Part shown: piece after piece, positions 8,588 through 17,406 of the stretch | Layout of the letters: each line of letters opens with the position of its first letter | How positions within the stretch are numbered: position 1 is the first letter of the stretch | DNA from: JANQKX01 sp039028695 | GTDB lineage: Bacteria > Pseudomonadota > Alphaproteobacteria > Kiloniellales > Kiloniellaceae | DNA: 37,513 bases | Assembly: GCA_039028695.1 (NCBI GenBank) | Contig: JBCCHN010000042.1 | Coordinates: forward strand, 1 to 37,513 | Direction of reading: 5' to 3' | Translations under genes and position numbers: made by a program | Notes under the pieces: model-generated | Databases searched by the model: none | Told to the model about the DNA's origin: nothing | What the model saw: only the letters and a program-made list of their open reading frames with translations

Positions 8588-9676
8588 CTAACTATTCTTA
8601 CCCTCCAACGCAGCGATTACAGCTTGAGTGACCTCCTGCGTTGTTGCCGTGCCGCCCAGATCGCATGGTAAACATTGGCCTTGAGCCGTCACCTGTTCAA
8701 TCGCCGTGACGAGGGTCGTGGCGGCGGCACTCTCACCCAGGTGATCGAGCATCATAGCGGCGCTCCAAAAAGCACCGATGGGATTGGCGATGCCTTGCCC
8801 CATAATGTCGAAGGCCGAGCCATGAATGGGCTCGAACATGGAAGGTGCGCGGCGCTCCGGATCCAGATTGGCGGTCGGGGCGATTCCCAAGCTGCCGGTC
8901 AGGGCCGCGGCCAGGTCGCTTAAAACGTCCGCATGCAGGTTGCTGGCGACAATGGTGTCCAGCGAGCCGGGGTCGAGCACCATGCGTGTGGTCATGGCGT
9001 CCACCAGCATCTTATCCGTGGCCACGTCGGGGTAGTCACTCTTGATGGATTCAAAGACCTCGTCCCACAATACCATGCCGTGCCGCTGGGCGTTCGATTT
9101 GGTCACCAAGGTAAGCTTTTTGGCCGGCCGGCCTTGAGCGAGGGAGAGGGCAAAGCGTTGTACGCGCTCGATCCCGTGTCGGGTAAAGACGGAAACATCC
9201 AACCCCACCTCTTGCGGCAGACCCCCATGCACCCGGCCGCCAGCGCCGGCATATTCGCCCTCGCTGTTCTCCCGCACGATGATCCAATCCAAGTCGCCCA
9301 GTGCGACGTCCCGCAGGGGCGATTGGATCCCCGGCAAGAGGCGCGCGGGTCGAACGTTCGCGTAAAGGTCCAGCGGCTGGCAGATCGCCAGCCGTAATCC
9401 CCAAAGGGAGAGGTGATCGGGCACCCTGGGATCACCGGCGGAGCCGAAGTAAATGGCGTCGAAGGAGCGTAGTTGGGCCAGGCCGTCTTCCGGCATCATG
9501 GCTCCCTGCGAAAGGTAGCGGTCAGACCCCCAGTCGAAACTTTCGATTTCCAGCGTGAAAATGTCCAGACGCCTTACCAGTGCCGATAAGACCTCCAAGC
9601 CTGCGGTTATGACCTCCTGGCCGATGCCATCGCCTGGAATGGCCGCAACGCGGTATTGGCGGGGGAGAGAACTCAC
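8588..9676 (-). CDS. Tartrate dehydrogenase / D-malate dehydrogenase-like (isocitrate/isopropylmalate dehydrogenase family)
   Basis: A beta-hydroxyacid oxidative decarboxylase using NAD and a divalent metal. Seen are the N-terminal YRVAAIPGDGIG, the substrate-binding VRENSEGEYAGAGGR, the metal-binding DAMTTRMV and the C-terminal EPIHGSAFDIMGQ. The VREN-S-EGEY variant and length fit tartrate dehydrogenase/D-malate dehydrogenase (TtuC/DmlA) better than LeuB. The start is uncertain: GTG at 9676 gives the usual short leader before the first strand, while a TTG at 9694 adds six residues. It follows the cupin gene closely and precedes the sulfatase by 27 bases, so all three look like one operon. 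Confidence 0.87.
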   Translation of the reverse strand: MSSLPRQYRVAAIPGDGIGQEVITAGLEVLSALVRRLDIFTLEIESFDWGSDRYLSQGAMMPEDGLAQLRSFDAIYFGSAGDPRVPDHLSLWGLRLAICQPLDLYANVRPARLLPGIQSPLRDVALGDLDWIIVRENSEGEYAGAGGRVHGGLPQEVGLDVSVFTRHGIERVQRFALSLAQGRPAKKLTLVTKSNAQRHGMVLWDEVFESIKSDYPDVATDKMLVDAMTTRMVLDPGSLDTIVASNLHADVLSDLAAALTGSLGIAPTANLDPERRAPSMFEPIHGSAFDIMGQGIANPIGAFWSAAMMLDHLGESAAATTLVTAIEQVTAQGQCLPCDLGGTATTQEVTQAVIAALEGKNS

Positions 9677-9696
9677 CTTATCTACTCTAGCCAAAC

Positions 9697-10131
9697 CTAC
9701 TCAGGCCAAACCACGTTGGGCAGGTCATCGGTTCCCATAAAGACCACTAGAATCCGCGCCGGTTCATCGCCGCTATTGCGGCCGTTATGCAGCGTGCCAA
9801 AAGCCTCCATAAAGGTGTCCCCGGCACGATAGGTCTTGGTGCCCTGACCTTGGTAGTTCACTTGAATTTCGCCCGAAAGCACATGCCCATAGGTCAAAAT
9901 CGGGTGCTGATGAAGCCCGGTTTCCTCACCTGGTTTCAGGGTAACAATCAAAGACGTGATCTTGGCGGGACCGTCGGTGGGATAAACCAAAGGCTGGCCC
10001 TGGTTGGTCGTGGTGGTCTCCAGCAAGGGCACCACCCGCTTGTAGTCCTGCCCAATCGAGGGCCAGGTCAATCCGAAAATCACAAGAGCGGTTGTTAAGG
10101 CGGTTGCTATGAGTGCGAAAGGTTTTTTCAT
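9697..10131 (-). CDS. Exported single-domain cupin
   Basis: A 144-residue protein with an N-terminal signal peptide (MKKPFALIATALTTALVIFG) and one cupin barrel. The metal ligands of the two cupin motifs are visible: H74 and H76 (TGLHQHP), H83 (YGHVLSG) and H115 (GTLHNG). It probably acts in the periplasm as a small metal-binding protein or enzyme; the reaction is unknown. Its stop lies beside the start of the dehydrogenase gene, so the two are coupled. The SD is weak (AAAAGAAG). Confidence 0.82.
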   Translation of the reverse strand: MKKPFALIATALTTALVIFGLTWPSIGQDYKRVVPLLETTTTNQGQPLVYPTDGPAKITSLIVTLKPGEETGLHQHPILTYGHVLSGEIQVNYQGQGTKTYRAGDTFMEAFGTLHNGRNSGDEPARILVVFMGTDDLPNVVWPE

Positions 10132-10170
10132 CTTCTTTTCATAATTTGAAGTGCGATGGGTTATGTCGAT

Positions 10171-11115
10171 TCATTTGTCCTTGGTCACGCTGGCGCCCAA
10201 AGCGGCCGCCATCACGCAGGCGATGGCGATCATTCCCGTCGTGCCCAGAGACTGACCGAGCAAGAGGGCACCGATCACGGCCGCCACCGCCGGTTCGGTT
10301 GTGATCAAGATACCGTAAATCCGGGGTGGCATGCGTTTCAGGGCTTCGAACTCTAGCCGGAAGGGAATGGTGGTGGAAAGCAACGCCACGCCGATCACCG
10401 CAAAAATCAAGAGGGGATCAATTGTGAAGGCGGTGATGGTCTCTATGCCAAAGGGCGCGATTAAAAGCGCTGCGATCAGCATGCCCCAAGCGAGCCCTTG
10501 CGTTCCGGGGAAGGTTTTTCCAACCCGCACGCTCAACAGCACAAAGCCACCCCACGCGACGGCTGCGATACCGGCGAAGGCGACCCCCCAGGGATCCAAG
10601 TTGACGCCGATTTCGGGACTCAAAAGGGCGATACCGCCGCCGGCCAAAAGAACCCATAGAAAGTGGGATAGCTTGCGCGAGGTGGCCGCGGCTACACCCA
10701 GGGGCCCTAGGAATTCAATGGCAACGGCGATGCCCAGAGGAATGCGCGCGATGGCCTGATAAAAACAAAGGTTCATCACCGCAATGCTGGTGCCGTACAT
10801 CAAAAGCAGCCAGAGCCCGCGCCGATTGAGCCCGTGCAAGGTGGGGCGAGCAATGGCCATCAGCAGCATGGCTGATAGGGCAACCCGCCAAAAGACCGTG
10901 CCGTTCGGCCCCAGCACCGGAAAGAGGTTGACGGCAATGGCCGCTCCTAACTGCAATGAAAGAACAGCGAGAAGCACCAATACAGGCGGTGGTGTCAGCA
11001 TCAGCATTTGGCTTGGCACAGCCCAGATTCGCCCCGCAGCTGGTTGTGCAGTCTTGTCAGTTCTATCCTTGGGATCGGCAGAGTCTTGATCGCTCTGCAG
11101 AATAGTATCAGCCAT
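10171..11115 (-). CDS. DMT-superfamily exporter, RhtA-like (threonine/homoserine efflux type)
   Basis: An inner-membrane drug/metabolite transporter with about ten hydrophobic helices in two EamA repeats. The first helix region (LQLGAAIAVNLFP.LGPNGTVFWRVALS) and the end of repeat 2 (TTEPAVAAVIGALLLGQSL) resemble RhtA, the threonine/homoserine exporter; the real substrate is unknown. An open frame extends upstream to a TTG at 11211, but the ATG at 11115 fits better, leaving a 35-residue polar leader before the first helix. It is the first gene of the minus-strand run and diverges from the amidase. Confidence 0.83.
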   Translation of the reverse strand: MADTILQSDQDSADPKDRTDKTAQPAAGRIWAVPSQMLMLTPPPVLVLLAVLSLQLGAAIAVNLFPVLGPNGTVFWRVALSAMLLMAIARPTLHGLNRRGLWLLLMYGTSIAVMNLCFYQAIARIPLGIAVAIEFLGPLGVAAATSRKLSHFLWVLLAGGGIALLSPEIGVNLDPWGVAFAGIAAVAWGGFVLLSVRVGKTFPGTQGLAWGMLIAALLIAPFGIETITAFTIDPLLIFAVIGVALLSTTIPFRLEFEALKRMPPRIYGILITTEPAVAAVIGALLLGQSLGTTGMIAIACVMAAALGASVTKDK

Positions 11116-11270
11116 AACAGTCTTGGGGGTTGAGCTTGAATGCGGAGAGGAAGCTAGGCCGGATTGCCTCGAGCTGCAAGCCGTAATCCCATCTTGCTCC
11201 GGCGCTTTCAAAATGGCGCGAATCTGGTTTAATCCGTCCTCTCGAATTCTCTGTGACGATGGAGCGGGTC

Positions 11271-12758
11271 ATGACCGATAGCGATAACTTAGCCTGGATG
11301 GGAACGGCCGAGCTGGCGAGAGGAATTGCCAAGCGGGAAATTTCACCAATCGACGCTTTAGACGCGGCCATTGCCCGGATCGAGGCGCGTAATCCAAGCC
11401 TTGGGGCCATCGTCTATTCGGACTTTGATGCGTCCCGGGCAGCGGCCCAGGCGGCGGAAAAGGCGGTTATGGCAGGTGACGCCTTGGGCCCGCTGCACGG
11501 TGTACCCGTCGTGATCAAGGACCTCTTTGAAAATAAGGCCGGCTGGAAAACGACCTTTGGCGGCATCCGTGCGTTTAAGGATTACATCGCCGACGATACC
11601 AGCCCGATTGTGGCCCAGTTCGAAAGGGCTGGGGCCATCGTCGTGGGCAAGGGCAATAGCCCGATCATGGGTTTTCGAGGAACCTGCGATAACTATCTCT
11701 TCGGACCTACCAGCACGCCCTTTGATTTGAGCCGAAACTCCGGCGGGTCGTCTGGCGGCAGCGCCGCGGCGGTGGCCGATGGCATGGTGTCTTTGGCGCA
11801 GGGCTCTGACGGTGGCGGCTCCATTCGCATTCCAGCGTCTTGCTGCGGTGTCTTTGGCTATAAGGCGGCCTTTGGGCGGGTGCCCTGCCCGATCCGCCCC
11901 GAAGCCTTCGTTTCCCCCACCACGCCTTTCATCTTTGCTGGCCCGATCACCCGGTCGGTGGCCGATGCCGCCTTGGCAATGGAGGTTCTGGGCCAATACG
12001 AGCCCCGCGATCCCTTTAGCCTGGATCAAAAAGTGGATTACCTTGCGGCGCTTGAGCGGCCCATGAAGGGCATGAAGGTCGCTTACAGCGCGGACTTTGA
12101 CATTTTCCCCGTGGACCCTCGGGTGGCACAGGTGGTCGATCAAGCCGTTCGCGCTTTCGAGGAAGCGGGCGCCCATGTGGAAGAGGTTAAGCTGGGGATC
12201 CAACAGAACCAAGCCGAGCTGGCGGAGATGTGGTGCCGCTTGATCGTGCCGCCAAACCTCCTGGCACTGGAGGCTCTGAAGAAGACAACGGGCGTGGACC
12301 TGGTCAAAGACCATCCTGAAGATCTGCCGCCGGAGTATTTGAGCTGGGTCGATGGCTCCTTCAACCCCACGGTGATGGAAGCCATGGCCGACCAGATTGT
12401 CCGCACCCAGGTGTATGATGCGGTTCAATCGGTCTTCGAGACCCACGACCTGCTGGTCGCGCCCACCTTGGCCTGTTTGCCGCCGGTCAATACGGACGAC
12501 GGCAACACCAAGGGACCCGATCAAATAAATGGCGAGGCGGTCAACCCCTTGCTGGGCTGGTGCATGACCTATCCCATCAACTTCACCGGCCATCCGGCAG
12601 CTTCCATCCCGGCCGGCTTGGCCGAGGGTCTGCCGGTGGGGATGCAAATTATCGGCCGGCGCTATGGGGACGAGGATGTCTTTGCCGCCAGCGCCACCTT
12701 TGAGCGCCTGCGCCCCTGGCAGGAAAGTTATCAACGCTGCGAGGCGCGATCTTTGTAG
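11271..12758 (+). CDS. Amidase signature family enzyme
   Basis: A 495-residue amidase of the Ser-cisSer-Lys type. The triad is K83 (VVIKDLF), cis-Ser S160 (SGGSSGGSAA) and nucleophile S184 (GSDGGGSIRIPAS), numbered from the ATG at 11271. That ATG has GGAG six bases ahead; a GTG at 11253 and an ATG at 11259 are alternative starts with poorer sites. It hydrolyses a carboxamide or related acyl-amine bond in the cytoplasm. There is no GatB or GatC next door, so it is a catabolic amidase rather than the tRNA amidotransferase subunit. The substrate is not predictable. It converges on the B3/B4 gene. Confidence 0.9.
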   Translation: MTDSDNLAWMGTAELARGIAKREISPIDALDAAIARIEARNPSLGAIVYSDFDASRAAAQAAEKAVMAGDALGPLHGVPVVIKDLFENKAGWKTTFGGIRAFKDYIADDTSPIVAQFERAGAIVVGKGNSPIMGFRGTCDNYLFGPTSTPFDLSRNSGGSSGGSAAAVADGMVSLAQGSDGGGSIRIPASCCGVFGYKAAFGRVPCPIRPEAFVSPTTPFIFAGPITRSVADAALAMEVLGQYEPRDPFSLDQKVDYLAALERPMKGMKVAYSADFDIFPVDPRVAQVVDQAVRAFEEAGAHVEEVKLGIQQNQAELAEMWCRLIVPPNLLALEALKKTTGVDLVKDHPEDLPPEYLSWVDGSFNPTVMEAMADQIVRTQVYDAVQSVFETHDLLVAPTLACLPPVNTDDGNTKGPDQINGEAVNPLLGWCMTYPINFTGHPAASIPAGLAEGLPVGMQIIGRRYGDEDVFAASATFERLRPWQESYQRCEARSL

Positions 12759-12773
12759 CTTGCGAAAATCGGG

Positions 12774-13472
12774 TTAAAACCGAATGCTCGAATTGTCTGC
12801 GGATGCATAAGCGACTTGGCAGCGTGCGGCGCCAAACCGTTCCAGCAAAGCGACCAGATCGCCCGCAGCCGCTTCCAGATCGCCCCAGCCGTTGGCCTGG
12901 ATGGTCACTAGAGCCTCGGTAGTCTCCGTCGAAATGGGGCTGCGAGCATCCTGATACCAGTTCCAACGGCGGCAGAGGACGGCGCTGCCGGCGGCCAGAA
13001 CCACCTCAACCGTCTTGGGCGGGTCGGGTTCGGCCTTGCCGAGGGGAATGAAACTATCCCCAGCGCGGCTATAGCGAAACGCAACGGAAGGCTCGATCTT
13101 CGCCACATCGTCAGCGCCCACGGGGAAAACGTGTGCCAGGGAAATGGCGTTATAGGCGTCCACAAAGGAATTGATCACGGGCAAGGATCGACCCGCTAAT
13201 ATGTTCTTCACCAGCCGTTCTACAGAAGGTCGGTAGGAAGTCTTTTTGATGCCGAATTTTTTATAAGCATCTCGCCACATCGCGATACCGGGAATTTCCG
13301 CCAACCCCATACCGGCAAAACGATCCCGACAAGCGGCTTCCCGCGCGGCGATCTCTTGATCCAGATCCATGGGGCGCTCGGCTGCGATCTTCAAGTCCTG
13401 AGCCAAGATCACTGCTACGCGAAAGTTCGGAAAGTCAGCAGTGAGTTCATCAATGGTAAGGTCCAGGGGCAT
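12774..13472 (-). CDS. Solo B3/B4 tRNA-binding (PheRS beta editing-like) domain protein
   Basis: A 232-residue stand-alone B3/B4 domain, the fold used for editing in phenylalanyl-tRNA synthetase beta. The recognisable core is KKTSYRPSVERLVKNIL, PVINSFVDAYNAISL and HVFPVGADD. Free-standing copies are widespread; proposed roles are hydrolysis of mischarged tRNA or of small aminoacyl compounds, but few are proven. The ATG at 13472 follows GGAA; an upstream open frame to 13523 lacks homology. It ends 15 bases from the amidase stop, and 91 bases separate its start from the ABC exporter gene. Confidence 0.8.
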   Translation of the reverse strand: MPLDLTIDELTADFPNFRVAVILAQDLKIAAERPMDLDQEIAAREAACRDRFAGMGLAEIPGIAMWRDAYKKFGIKKTSYRPSVERLVKNILAGRSLPVINSFVDAYNAISLAHVFPVGADDVAKIEPSVAFRYSRAGDSFIPLGKAEPDPPKTVEVVLAAGSAVLCRRWNWYQDARSPISTETTEALVTIQANGWGDLEAAAGDLVALLERFGAARCQVAYASADNSSIRF

Positions 13473-13562
13473 TTGTCGGTTCCAATAGACAATGACAGTC
13501 TTGTGCGGATCAAAGCCGCACAATAATCATGATCTTGTATTGCATCCAGAACAAAGTGTCCC

Positions 13563-16500
13563 TCACTCAGCCGCAGATTTTTCCGTGCCGGCGGCCAGCT
13601 GCCGGGCGATGAGTTGGGCATAGAGCCCGCCTTGGCCGACGAGGTCGCCATGCGTGCCTTCTTCGCGCAGCCGGCCTTCGTCCAAGACGGCAATCTTGTC
13701 GGCTTCGCGCACCGTCGACAGGCGATGGGCGATGACGATTGTGGTGCGGCCTTGCATCAGGTCTTTGAGTGCCCGGTGTACCAAGCGCTCGCTTTCCGCG
13801 TCCAGGTGAGATGTGGCCTCGTCCAGCACCAGAACCGGCGCATCCCGCAGGAAAGCCCGGGCAATGGAGACCCGTTGGCGCTGGCCGCCGGACAGGGACA
13901 TGCCCCGTTCGCCCACCCGGGTTTGCAATCCTTCGGGCAAGCGCGTAACAAAGTCGGTGAGAGCCGCCTGTTCGATGGCCATGGCCAGTTCGTGATCACT
14001 GGCGTCGGGTCGGGCCAGGCGTATGTTGGCCTCTAGACTGTCGTTGAAAAGATAAGTGTCCTGGGCCACCAGCGCCACCTGTTGCCGCAGGGCATCGAGG
14101 CGATAATCTGTCAGCGCGTGGTCATCCAGGTCGATCTCACCTTGTTGTGGGTCCCAAAACCGCAGCAGCAAATGCGCCAGCGTGGTCTTGCCCGCTCCGG
14201 AGGGGCCAACCAGAGCTAGGGTGCGTCCCGCCGGGATATCCAAGGAGAGCTGCCGGATGGCAGGGTCAGCCTGGTTCGGATAAGAAAAGGTGACATCTTC
14301 AAAGGTTACGCCAATAGGCTGACGATTTTCTTTCTCGCCTGCCTCGGCCTTATAGGGGCCATCGGTGACGGGAACAGGCTCGCTATGCAAGGCGTTTAGG
14401 CGGCGTGTGGCTCCCAACGTATTGGCGAGCTGTCGCCCGATATCGGCAATTTCCGAGACGGGCAAAAAGGCGGACATGGCAAAGAGGGTTAGGCAAGGCA
14501 GATAGAGGGCCTCGATGGCGCCAGCCGCGCTCAGGTATGCCCCCATCATGATCACGGCCAGGCCGCCCATGGTGGTCATGACCTCCACCATGACCTGTTG
14601 CAGGGTCAGATCACCAAAAAAGGGCAGGCGGGCGGCCTGGTGTTTTTTGATTAGCGTGACCAGCCCGTCTCGACGGCTGTCTTCCTGTTGGAAAGCGACC
14701 ACCTCCTGAAGGCCTTGCAAGGAGTCGACGGAATAGGCGTTGAGTTCGCCAAGGGCTTCGCGATCTTTTGCCGCCAAACGGTCGACCCGTCGCCGCAACA
14801 TAAAAGGCGAGGCGGCGACCACCGTCAAAAAGGGAAAAAGGGCGAGAGCCAACCAATTGTTCACGGCGGCCAAAGCAAAAAGAGCCGCCGCGGGGATTAA
14901 GACGGCGACAAAAGCCGGTGCCACCGTGTGGGCAAAAAAGAACTCCACCGCGTCCACATCTCCCGTGGCCAGAGCTACCATATCGCCACTGCGCCGGCGC
15001 ACCAGATAGGCGGGTGCCAAGGCATCGAGCTTGCGAAACAGGGCGATGCGCATCTCGGCCAAGAGGCGAAAGGCCATGTCGTGGGCGACCCATGATTCGA
15101 GCCAGTGCAGCACGCCGGCCAGGGGTGCCAAGATCATGATGGCCCAGATGAAATCCGTCACGGCGAAGCCCCAGAGCTCCCCGTTCTCTTTCACTGCTGC
15201 TACGGCTAGGGCGGAAAGAAGACCCACGCCGATAAAGGCGATGACCCGGCTGACGCCTAAGATAAAGGTGGCGGTCAATCGCCCTTTCCAAGGCATGACA
15301 TAGCCCAAAAGAATGCGGATGGCTTTCGGCCAACCCAGAGGCTTTTCCTGGTCTTCCTGTGCCGAGAGAATGTCGCTCTCCGCTACCGCCTTTGAAGTCT
15401 TTGTTTTGAAAGAATGTGCAGCCGGATCAGAGACCGCATCCAGCGGCAAAAGACCCGGTGGGGAAGCGGCTCCCGTTTGTCCCCGCTCCGCCGCTTGTTC
15501 GGCCATCAGGCGGTGGTAGGCGCCGCCAAGGGCCATGAGGTTGGCGTGGTCGCCCGATTCTACGATGCGCCCCTCGCCGATGACCAAAATTCGATCGGCG
15601 CCGATGATGCTGGAAAGGCGGTGGGCGAGGATAAGGGTGGTGCGGCCCACCATCAGCCGGTCTAGAGCCTGCTGAATGATGGCCTCGTTTTCCGCATCGA
15701 CGGCGGATAGGGCCTCGTCCAGGACCAGGATCGGCGCGTCCCGCAATAAAGCTCTCGCAATGGCAATGCGCTGGCGTTGGCCGCCGGAGAGCTTGACCCC
15801 GCGCTCGCCGATCACCGTTTGATAGCCATCAGGCAATGCGGAGATAAAATCGTGCGCATTCGCCGCACGGGCCGCCTCTACCAGTTCTTCCGGACTGGCG
15901 TTCATTTTGCCCAGGCGCAGATTGTCTTCCACGGTGCCGTGAAAAAGGAAAGTATCCTGGTTCACCACGGCTAATTGACTGCGGATCTGCCCAAAGCTCA
16001 GGTCTTTGAGATCTTGACCGCCGAGCGAAACCTTTCCCCTTTGCGGATCGTATAACCGCAGCAATAGGCGCACGATGGAGGACTTGCCGCAGCCGCTGGG
16101 TCCGACGATGCCGATACGCTCGCCTGAGGCCACGTCAAAGCTCAAGCTTTGATGGGTCGCGCCCCTGCCGCCGGGGTAGGCAAAGGAGACGTCCTTAAAG
16201 GCGATGGTTGCGGGCAGCGCCCCGTTGTCGATATCGTTGCGGGCAGCGGGGATCGGTGATTGGTCGCCTAAAAGAGAGAAGATCTTACCGGCCGCCGATT
16301 GGGCCAACATGCCGTCGTGCAAGAAGGAGCGTAAATCCCGCAGGGGCCGGAATACCTCGATGCCCAACATCAAGATGACCAGCAGTGCCGTCAGGCTCAA
16401 GCTGCCCTCGCCGACGCGATAGGCCCCCAGGGCCACGGCGGCCGCGGCGCCGACAGCAATCCCCGTATCCGTGATGCCCCGTGAAAGGGCGTTGGTCGCC

Positions 16501-17207
16501 AGCACCCACATGGTTTTGCGGAACAGCTCATGGGCTTTTTGCGCCAATACCTTCGCGCGCGGTCCGCTTTGGCCAAAGGCCTTAAGGGTCGCCAGACCTT
16601 GCAGAGAATCCAAAAACTCCGATGCAAAGTTTGCATAGGCTTTGGCCCGGGCGAGAGAGTTTTTGGTATCCCAATGGTGAAAGGCTGAAGGTGCGATCAG
16701 AGTGATCAAAGCGGCGGCGAGAAAAACCGCGGCAACCCAAATATCGAGCCAAACCACACCGGCAAAGATCAAAAGAGGCGTCAGGGCGGCAACGAAAAAC
16801 TGCGGCATGTACTGGCCGAAATAAACTTCTAAATGTTCCACGCCGTCGATCATGGTGACCAAAACATCGCCGGTCCGCTTGTGCCCGAAATAGGCCGGTC
16901 CCAGCTCCACCACCTTGTCATAGAGGGTCTTGCGCAAATGAAGTTGCACCATGGCGGCGGTGCGATGGGCAATCATGGCGCGCCAATACTCCAAGCCGCC
17001 GCGGGCCAGGATAATGATGGCCGTTACGGCGCTTAGGCGCCAAATCTCCTGCGAAGGAGCGCCCTGAAAGATCAGCCCCAGCAACCAGCCGAGCAAGCCC
17101 AATCGGGCGATGCCCAAGACCGAGGATAAGATCCCGATCAAGACGGAAAAGGCGATGCGCCCTCTAACGCCGCGGGTGAATTGCCAAAGTCTGGGGTCGA
17201 AATACAT
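13563..17207 (-). CDS. Fused two-unit ABC exporter, CydD/CydC-like
   Basis: A 1214-residue membrane protein with two complete exporter units in one chain. Unit 1 has TM helices in about residues 20-300 and a nucleotide domain with Walker A GPSGCGKS (369-376), LSGGQ (473-477) and Walker B ending D497-E498. Unit 2 has TM helices at about 630-900, Walker A GPSGAGKT near 1000, LSGGQ near 1104 and LDEATSHLD. Both sites keep the catalytic Glu and H-loop His, so neither is obviously dead. Unit 1 (ELGPAYFG, IDGVEHLEVYFGQYMPQFF) resembles CydD, part of the cysteine/glutathione exporter CydDC, normally two proteins. No cydAB is nearby. The linker near 580-620 is polar. It diverges from a LysR regulator. 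Confidence 0.88.
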   Translation of the reverse strand: MYFDPRLWQFTRGVRGRIAFSVLIGILSSVLGIARLGLLGWLLGLIFQGAPSQEIWRLSAVTAIIILARGGLEYWRAMIAHRTAAMVQLHLRKTLYDKVVELGPAYFGHKRTGDVLVTMIDGVEHLEVYFGQYMPQFFVAALTPLLIFAGVVWLDIWVAAVFLAAALITLIAPSAFHHWDTKNSLARAKAYANFASEFLDSLQGLATLKAFGQSGPRAKVLAQKAHELFRKTMWVLATNALSRGITDTGIAVGAAAAVALGAYRVGEGSLSLTALLVILMLGIEVFRPLRDLRSFLHDGMLAQSAAGKIFSLLGDQSPIPAARNDIDNGALPATIAFKDVSFAYPGGRGATHQSLSFDVASGERIGIVGPSGCGKSSIVRLLLRLYDPQRGKVSLGGQDLKDLSFGQIRSQLAVVNQDTFLFHGTVEDNLRLGKMNASPEELVEAARAANAHDFISALPDGYQTVIGERGVKLSGGQRQRIAIARALLRDAPILVLDEALSAVDAENEAIIQQALDRLMVGRTTLILAHRLSSIIGADRILVIGEGRIVESGDHANLMALGGAYHRLMAEQAAERGQTGAASPPGLLPLDAVSDPAAHSFKTKTSKAVAESDILSAQEDQEKPLGWPKAIRILLGYVMPWKGRLTATFILGVSRVIAFIGVGLLSALAVAAVKENGELWGFAVTDFIWAIMILAPLAGVLHWLESWVAHDMAFRLLAEMRIALFRKLDALAPAYLVRRRSGDMVALATGDVDAVEFFFAHTVAPAFVAVLIPAAALFALAAVNNWLALALFPFLTVVAASPFMLRRRVDRLAAKDREALGELNAYSVDSLQGLQEVVAFQQEDSRRDGLVTLIKKHQAARLPFFGDLTLQQVMVEVMTTMGGLAVIMMGAYLSAAGAIEALYLPCLTLFAMSAFLPVSEIADIGRQLANTLGATRRLNALHSEPVPVTDGPYKAEAGEKENRQPIGVTFEDVTFSYPNQADPAIRQLSLDIPAGRTLALVGPSGAGKTTLAHLLLRFWDPQQGEIDLDDHALTDYRLDALRQQVALVAQDTYLFNDSLEANIRLARPDASDHELAMAIEQAALTDFVTRLPEGLQTRVGERGMSLSGGQRQRVSIARAFLRDAPVLVLDEATSHLDAESERLVHRALKDLMQGRTTIVIAHRLSTVREADKIAVLDEGRLREEGTHGDLVGQGGLYAQLIARQLAAGTEKSAAE

Positions 17208-17406
17208 GACGAACGGTCTTTCTGCTTTAGGAATCTAACAACTACCAAATCCCGGTGACATTGGCCCGGTGACATTCAAGGAGCCCGAAAGGGAGGGTGC
17301 AATAGGAAAATACGTTATAAAAAAATGTTCATCACTAATCTATTTTTTATATCGGCTAAAAATATTTTTATAGACATGAGAATTTCGTCTGCCTAGTGTG
17401 ACCGTC
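17208..17406. promoter_or_regulatory. AT-rich divergent control region between ABC exporter and lysR
   Basis: An AT island at about 17311-17400 stands out from the GC-rich genes. It holds a perfect 14-base palindrome TAAAAATATTTTTA (17357-17370), and an 8-bp inverted pair ATAAAAAA (17317-17324) and TTTTTTAT (17343-17350). LysR-type regulators usually bind AT-rich dyads between themselves and a divergent target, so this is a likely LysR site. That role is inferred. Confidence 0.55.

Noticed and set aside
11358..12734. A 458-residue open frame on the minus strand inside the amidase gene
   Set aside because: The plus strand encodes a clear amidase with its full catalytic triad. The antisense frame is a by-product of GC-rich codon use and has no recognisable domain.
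12759..12782. Small palindrome GGTTAAAACC between amidase and B3/B4 genes
   Set aside because: The stem is too short and AT-rich to be a terminator, and it overlaps the end of the B3/B4 gene.
14611..15333. A 240-residue frame on the minus strand out of frame within the ABC exporter
   Set aside because: It shares the strand but not the frame of a continuous exporter gene; its composition is Arg/Gly-rich and domain-free.
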